From positions 558,001 through 622,000 of the forward strand of contig CAWAVG010000001.1 of NCBI GenBank assembly GCA_963785425.1: a stretch of 64,000 bases of DNA, written 5' to 3'. This document shows, piece after piece, positions 60,671 through 64,000 of this stretch. Position 1 is the stretch's first letter. Each line of letters begins with the position of its first letter. Both the position numbers and the translations under genes were made by a program. Origin of the DNA: RYN-133 sp963785425 (lineage in GTDB: Bacteria; Actinomycetota; Actinomycetes; Mycobacteriales; Jatrophihabitantaceae). A model generated the notes under the pieces. It did not search any database, had not been told where the DNA came from, and saw nothing but the letters and a program-made list of their open reading frames with translations.

Positions 60671-61252
60671 TCAGCGCCGCGCGAGCTTCCACGCGGCAGG
60701 GAACAGCAGCGCGGCGATGCCGAGCTTGATCCCATCGCCGAGCAGGAACGGCGTCACTCCGAAGTCGATCGCCTTGGCCGACGTCACGTGGAGGTCGTTA
60801 GCGAGCCAGATGGTCCCGATCGTGAGCAGGATCGTCTCGCCCACGAGCATCGCACCGATGGCCGACAGCACCGACCTGTCGTTGCCGCGTCGCGCAAGTT
60901 CGCCCACCACCGCGGCAGCCACCACGAAGCCGATGACGTAACCGAACGAGGGGCCGCCCCACCCGCTGGTGTGGTCGTGGAACCACGGCACGCCGGCGAT
61001 TCCCGCGAGGGCGTAGAGGCCGATGGACAGCAGGCCGCGCACCGAGCCGAGTGCGGCGCCGGTCACCAGCACCGCGAGCGTCTGCAGCGTGAACGGGACG
61101 GGCGAGATGGCCGAGATCGTGATCGACACCTGGGCGGCCAGACCGGTGAGACCGGCGCCGGCGAGCACGAGCACGACGTCGCGTACCCAGGCCCCGGGGA
61201 GGAGATCAGCGAGGACGACGCGGGGGCGGGCGGCAACAGCCATGCTGGTCAT
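60671..61252 (-). CDS. bioY: Biotin transporter substrate-binding component BioY
   Basis: This protein of about 193 residues has six membrane helices. Conserved BioY sequence includes AISPVPFTLQTLAVLVTGAA, GLLSIGLYALAGIAGVPWF and SGWGGPSFGYVIGFVVAA. It captures biotin for an ECF-type transporter; no bioM/bioN genes are adjacent, so it may work alone or with distant subunits. The start is uncertain (61252 favoured; GTG at 61303 also in frame). It is convergent with the response regulator and shares the strand with the kinase upstream. Confidence 0.88.
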   Translation of the reverse strand: MTSMAVAARPRVVLADLLPGAWVRDVVLVLAGAGLTGLAAQVSITISAISPVPFTLQTLAVLVTGAALGSVRGLLSIGLYALAGIAGVPWFHDHTSGWGGPSFGYVIGFVVAAAVVGELARRGNDRSVLSAIGAMLVGETILLTIGTIWLANDLHVTSAKAIDFGVTPFLLGDGIKLGIAALLFPAAWKLARR

Positions 61253-61322
61253 GCGGGAAAGGCTAGCGGCACGCATCCGTCGCGGCAGCGTGGCGTCACT
61301 CACGCCGGTTCGTGGCTGGCGG

Positions 61323-63797
61323 TCAGGCGACCGTTCTCGCGTCGACCGGCTTCTCGACCTCGACGCTGACCGCAGGCAGCGTCACCGTGAACCGCGAGCC
61401 GACGCCGGGCTTCGACTCGACGCCGACCTGGCCACCGTGGCGTTCGACGATGCTCTTCACGATCGCGAGTCCCAGCCCGTTGCCGGTGATCGAGTTGGCG
61501 CGCGCGGTCGAGGCCCGGAAGAACCGGGTGAACAGGTTGGGCAACTCCTCTTGCGGGATACCGATGCCGGAGTCGGCGATGGTCATGCGCACCGTGTCGT
61601 TCACTACCGCGACGTCGACATCGACCTGTCCGGCCACCGGCGTGTACTTCGAGGCGTTGCTGAGCAGGTTCACGAGCACGCGATCGAGCTGATCGAAGTC
61701 GCCGCGTACGACCGCCCGCTCGATGGGCAGATTCACCCGCAGCTCCTGGTCGCGGTCGACGAACTCGGGACGCACGGTGTCGATGGCGGCCGAGATCGCC
61801 GAGGCGATGTCGACGTCGTCGGTGCCGGCGGCGACGTTCTCGTCGACCGAGTCGAGACGCACGAGCACGAGCAGGTTGTCGACGAGGTCGGCAAGGCGTT
61901 CGGTGTTGCGCAACGCGACGTCCAGCATCCCGTGCTGGCCGTCGGTGAGGTGCTCGTCGGCGAGCAGCTCGAGATAGCCGTGGATGCTCGTCAGCGGCGT
62001 GCGCAGCTCGTGCGAGATCGTGCCCACCAGGTCGGTGCGGATGCGGTCGAGCTCTCGCAGCCGAGCGGTCGCTGCACGCTGCTGCTCGAGCGCGTCGAGC
62101 AGCGCACGCTCGGACTCCTTGATCGTGTGCACGTCCTGGATCTGCTTGATGACGTGTGACGGCACACCGTCTGCATCGCGCACGACGGCGTAGCTCACGT
62201 CGACCCACACCGCGCGTCCGGACGGGCGCATGAACCGTTTGCGCAAGCGACGCGTCGGACCGCTCGCGGTCAGGTCGGGCTGCAGCGCGACGTCCTCGGG
62301 ATGGGTGAAATCCGTGACCCGCTGCCCGACCAGCTCGTCCGGGCGCCGGCCCAGGATCGCCGCGAACGCGGTGTTGACCCGGAGGAACTTCTCGTCCGGC
62401 CCGTCCTGGACGCTCGTCAGCGCCATCCCGATCGGCGCGCCTTCGAACGCCTCCCGGAAGCTCGCCTCGCTCACGGCCAGCGCCGCATTCACCCGCTGGG
62501 TCTCGCGTTGTTGCCGCTGTACTTCGGTCACGTCGCGAGCGAGGCTCAACACGAGCGTCTGCCCGTCCGGACTGCGCACCGGCAGCGCGTTGAACTCGTA
62601 GATCCGCCCGTCGACTAGTTCCCACTGCGCCGTGACCGGTTCCGAGCGGGCTCGCTCGTAGAGCTCGAGCGCTCGCGGGCGATCCTCCGCGCCGAAGAAC
62701 TCGTCGATGCGCGTGCCGCGCACCGCGGCCGCCTCGGCGCCGACCTTGCGCAGCCAGTGACCGCCGATCGTCACGCACCGCAGGTCGGCGTCGAACAGTC
62801 CGACGGTCGTCAGCGGCAGGTGTTCGACGAGCAGCTGGTAGATCTCGCGCTGCCCGGCGAGCGTGCGGATCGTGGCGCGCGAGGCCGTGACGTCGGTGCC
62901 GATGCAGACGTAGCCGGTGACGGTGCCGGAGGCATCGCGCATGCACGTCGTCGAGAGCGACACCGTCAGCCGGCGGCCGTCCTTGGTGACGTAGGTCCAG
63001 TCGCGGATCTCGGCCTCGTTGTGCGCAGCCGCGTGCAGCAGCACGGCCGGGCCCGGCGCCACCCCCAGCTCGTTCGCGCGGGCGGCTACCTCTGCCGGGT
63101 CGTGGAACATCAGCGGCGTGTACCTGCCGACGATCTCGTCCGCGCGGTAGCCGAGCAGGCGCTCCGCGCCCTGGTTGAAGTCGGTGACGATCCCGTCGGG
63201 ATCGCACGTCACGATCATGTTGCCGGTCGCCGCCCGCAGAACGGCGTCCAGGCGCAGACTGACGGGCTCGAGGACGCTCACCCGCTCGGCCGACGCGGCG
63301 CTGCGGTGCACGAGGGACGCGATCGTCGGCCCGACCAGCAGCGCGACGGCGCCGGTGAGCAGCGCCCGGCGCAGGTCGTCGGTGCGAATCGCCTCGCCGA
63401 CGAGCAACGGGCCGATCAGCACGGCCGGGAAGGCGGCGCAGGCCGCGACCCAGGTCTGGCCGGTGGTGCCGTAGAAGCCGAGCCAGATCACGGCGATGAC
63501 GCACAGCCCGCCGAATCCGCTGACGTCGTGGGCATCAGCGGCACGCCAGAACGTAGCGACGACAATGAGCGCGAACGGTGCGAACGCCGCCAACGGGGCG
63601 CTGTCGCGCACCCGCGCGACGATCGCGACGACGCAGGCGAGGGCAAACACGGCCAGCGCTGCGAAGGCCCACCAGGGGTGCAGTACCTCACGTGTCGACG
63701 ACGCGAGCGTCAGCTGGACGGCCGCGGCGGCTACGAGCAGCAACGTGTAGGGGTCGCGGGTCACGCGGCCCCACACATCCAGCTTGCCCAGAGCCAC
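61323..63797 (-). CDS. Membrane-bound PAS-domain sensor histidine kinase
   Basis: This 824-residue kinase has a 5-6-helix membrane region (residues about 15-165), three PAS domains (about 180-305, 315-435 and 440-560; for example DGIVTDFNQGAERLLGYRAD and LRVNTAFAAILGRRPDELVG, followed by an RPSGRAVWVDVSY-type PAC segment), HisKA with VGTISHELRTPLTSIHGYLE, and HATPase with NLLSNASKYTPVAG, DSGIGIPQEEL and NGLGLAIVKSIVERHGG. No response regulator is adjacent. The signal is unknown. It ends 70 bases upstream of bioY. Confidence 0.93.
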   Translation of the reverse strand: MALGKLDVWGRVTRDPYTLLLVAAAAVQLTLASSTREVLHPWWAFAALAVFALACVVAIVARVRDSAPLAAFAPFALIVVATFWRAADAHDVSGFGGLCVIAVIWLGFYGTTGQTWVAACAAFPAVLIGPLLVGEAIRTDDLRRALLTGAVALLVGPTIASLVHRSAASAERVSVLEPVSLRLDAVLRAATGNMIVTCDPDGIVTDFNQGAERLLGYRADEIVGRYTPLMFHDPAEVAARANELGVAPGPAVLLHAAAHNEAEIRDWTYVTKDGRRLTVSLSTTCMRDASGTVTGYVCIGTDVTASRATIRTLAGQREIYQLLVEHLPLTTVGLFDADLRCVTIGGHWLRKVGAEAAAVRGTRIDEFFGAEDRPRALELYERARSEPVTAQWELVDGRIYEFNALPVRSPDGQTLVLSLARDVTEVQRQQRETQRVNAALAVSEASFREAFEGAPIGMALTSVQDGPDEKFLRVNTAFAAILGRRPDELVGQRVTDFTHPEDVALQPDLTASGPTRRLRKRFMRPSGRAVWVDVSYAVVRDADGVPSHVIKQIQDVHTIKESERALLDALEQQRAATARLRELDRIRTDLVGTISHELRTPLTSIHGYLELLADEHLTDGQHGMLDVALRNTERLADLVDNLLVLVRLDSVDENVAAGTDDVDIASAISAAIDTVRPEFVDRDQELRVNLPIERAVVRGDFDQLDRVLVNLLSNASKYTPVAGQVDVDVAVVNDTVRMTIADSGIGIPQEELPNLFTRFFRASTARANSITGNGLGLAIVKSIVERHGGQVGVESKPGVGSRFTVTLPAVSVEVEKPVDARTVA

Positions 63798-63859
63798 GGC
63801 GGCCCCTCCGATCGGCGACCGGAGGTGTCGCCAAACGAGAAATTTACATGGTCGGGCGC

Positions 63860-64000
63860 CTAAAGCGGAAGATCCTCCAACATTTCGGTGACCAGTGCGG
63901 CGATCGGCGAACGCTCGGAGCGGGTCAGGGTGACGTGCGCGAACAGCGGGTGGCCACGCAGGGCCTCGATGACCGCGGCGACGCCGTCATGGCGTCCGAC
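63860..64000 (-). CDS. phoH: PhoH-family ATPase, C-terminal end (cut by window edge)
   Basis: The last 46 residues are visible, read inward from base 64000: GVAAVIEALRGHPLFAHVTL then TRSERSPIAALVTEMLED and a stop at 63860-63862. This end, FAHVTLTRSERSPIAALV, is characteristic of PhoH2-type proteins (PIN domain plus PhoH ATPase). The gene sits near fumC and glpX in mycobacteria as well (Rv1095 next to Rv1098c/Rv1099c), which supports the call. Catalytic parts lie outside the window. Confidence 0.8.
   Translation of the reverse strand, partial: VGRHDGVAAVIEALRGHPLFAHVTLTRSERSPIAALVTEMLEDLPL

Noticed and set aside
61244..61322. Biotin-responsive riboswitch or BirA/BioR operator in front of bioY
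   Set aside because: The gap to the upstream kinase gene is under 80 bases and no palindrome or conserved leader structure was seen; no biotin riboswitch class would be expected here.
62757..63863. A 368-codon plus-strand frame antisense to the PAS kinase, and similar long antisense frames at 31447-33039, 37295-38722 and 25676-27730
   Set aside because: These mirror well-supported genes on the other strand and arise from high GC at third codon positions. The products are Arg/Gly/Ala/Asp-rich without recognisable domains or ribosome sites.

Overview
The window comes from a high-GC actinobacterium. Mycothiol biosynthesis (mshC), several F420-type enzymes (two LLM-class oxidoreductases and a Ddn-like protein), a 13E12-family HNH element, AfsR/SARP and PadR regulators, and frequent GTG starts with ATGA gene overlaps all point that way. 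The right third keeps a gene neighbourhood recalled from Mycobacterium tuberculosis (Rv1095-Rv1112): phoH, fumC, glpX, xseB, xseA, a small Rv1109c-like gene, ispH, a DUF6542 membrane protein and ychF, in the same relative orientations. I cannot name the genus; a soil lineage near Frankiales or Jatrophihabitans would fit. No rRNA, CRISPR array, prophage or intact insertion sequence is visible. There is one tRNA (Gly, anticodon TCC).

Layout. 0-3.4 kb: an ABC-2 exporter pair, a VOC protein and a frameshifted 13E12/HNH element that reads into the VOC gene. 3.5-8.3 kb: F420 oxidoreductase, hemerythrin, a toroid-fold protein and a GT-C membrane protein. 8.3-13.9 kb: a tightly coupled PadR-ATPase-FtsX operon with a palindromic operator, divergent from another F420 oxidoreductase, then a phosphotransferase. 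14-17 kb: small genes and remnants (truncated VOC, ZT_dimer-like protein plus lipoprotein, VOC, two DUF1801 proteins, a degraded regulator). 17-23.3 kb: a UvrA2-type ATPase, small basic peptide genes around a methyltransferase, and a hemerythrin under an apparent MarR operator. 23.5-31.2 kb: NfeD-like plus flotillin, tRNA-Gly, a serine-hydrolase/amidase fusion next to mshC, rdgB-rph, and a DrrAB-type exporter. 31.2-43.1 kb: an AfsR-type regulator, YjbQ, hydrolase, cNMP-binding protein, Ddn-like protein, GH31 glucosidase, iron-dependent dehydrogenase, GlsB and an orphan LuxR regulator, and a saccharopine-dehydrogenase-like enoyl reductase. 43.2-48.8 kb: aquaporin, ychF and rmuC all broken by single-base insertions, a DUF6542 gene running into a 23-base G run, then about 1.5 kb of sequence with extreme base bias and no genes. 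48.9-64 kb: DNA repair and central metabolism (Nei-type glycosylase, ispH, xseAB, EamA, glpX, a YbjQ protein with a Q/Y-rich tail, fumC), a SipW-TasA-type secretion pair with a two-component system, bioY, a PAS histidine kinase and the end of phoH.

Two themes stand out. First, nearly every broken gene whose reading frame can be reconstructed is explained by single extra bases, clustered at 43.5-46.3 kb beside the aberrant tract; this looks more like sequence error than gene decay and affects how those genes should be read. Second, the genuinely unusual biology candidates are the penicillin-binding-like/amidase fusion, the SipW-TasA-kinase-regulator cluster inserted between fumC and phoH, and several clear palindromic or phased direct-repeat operators.
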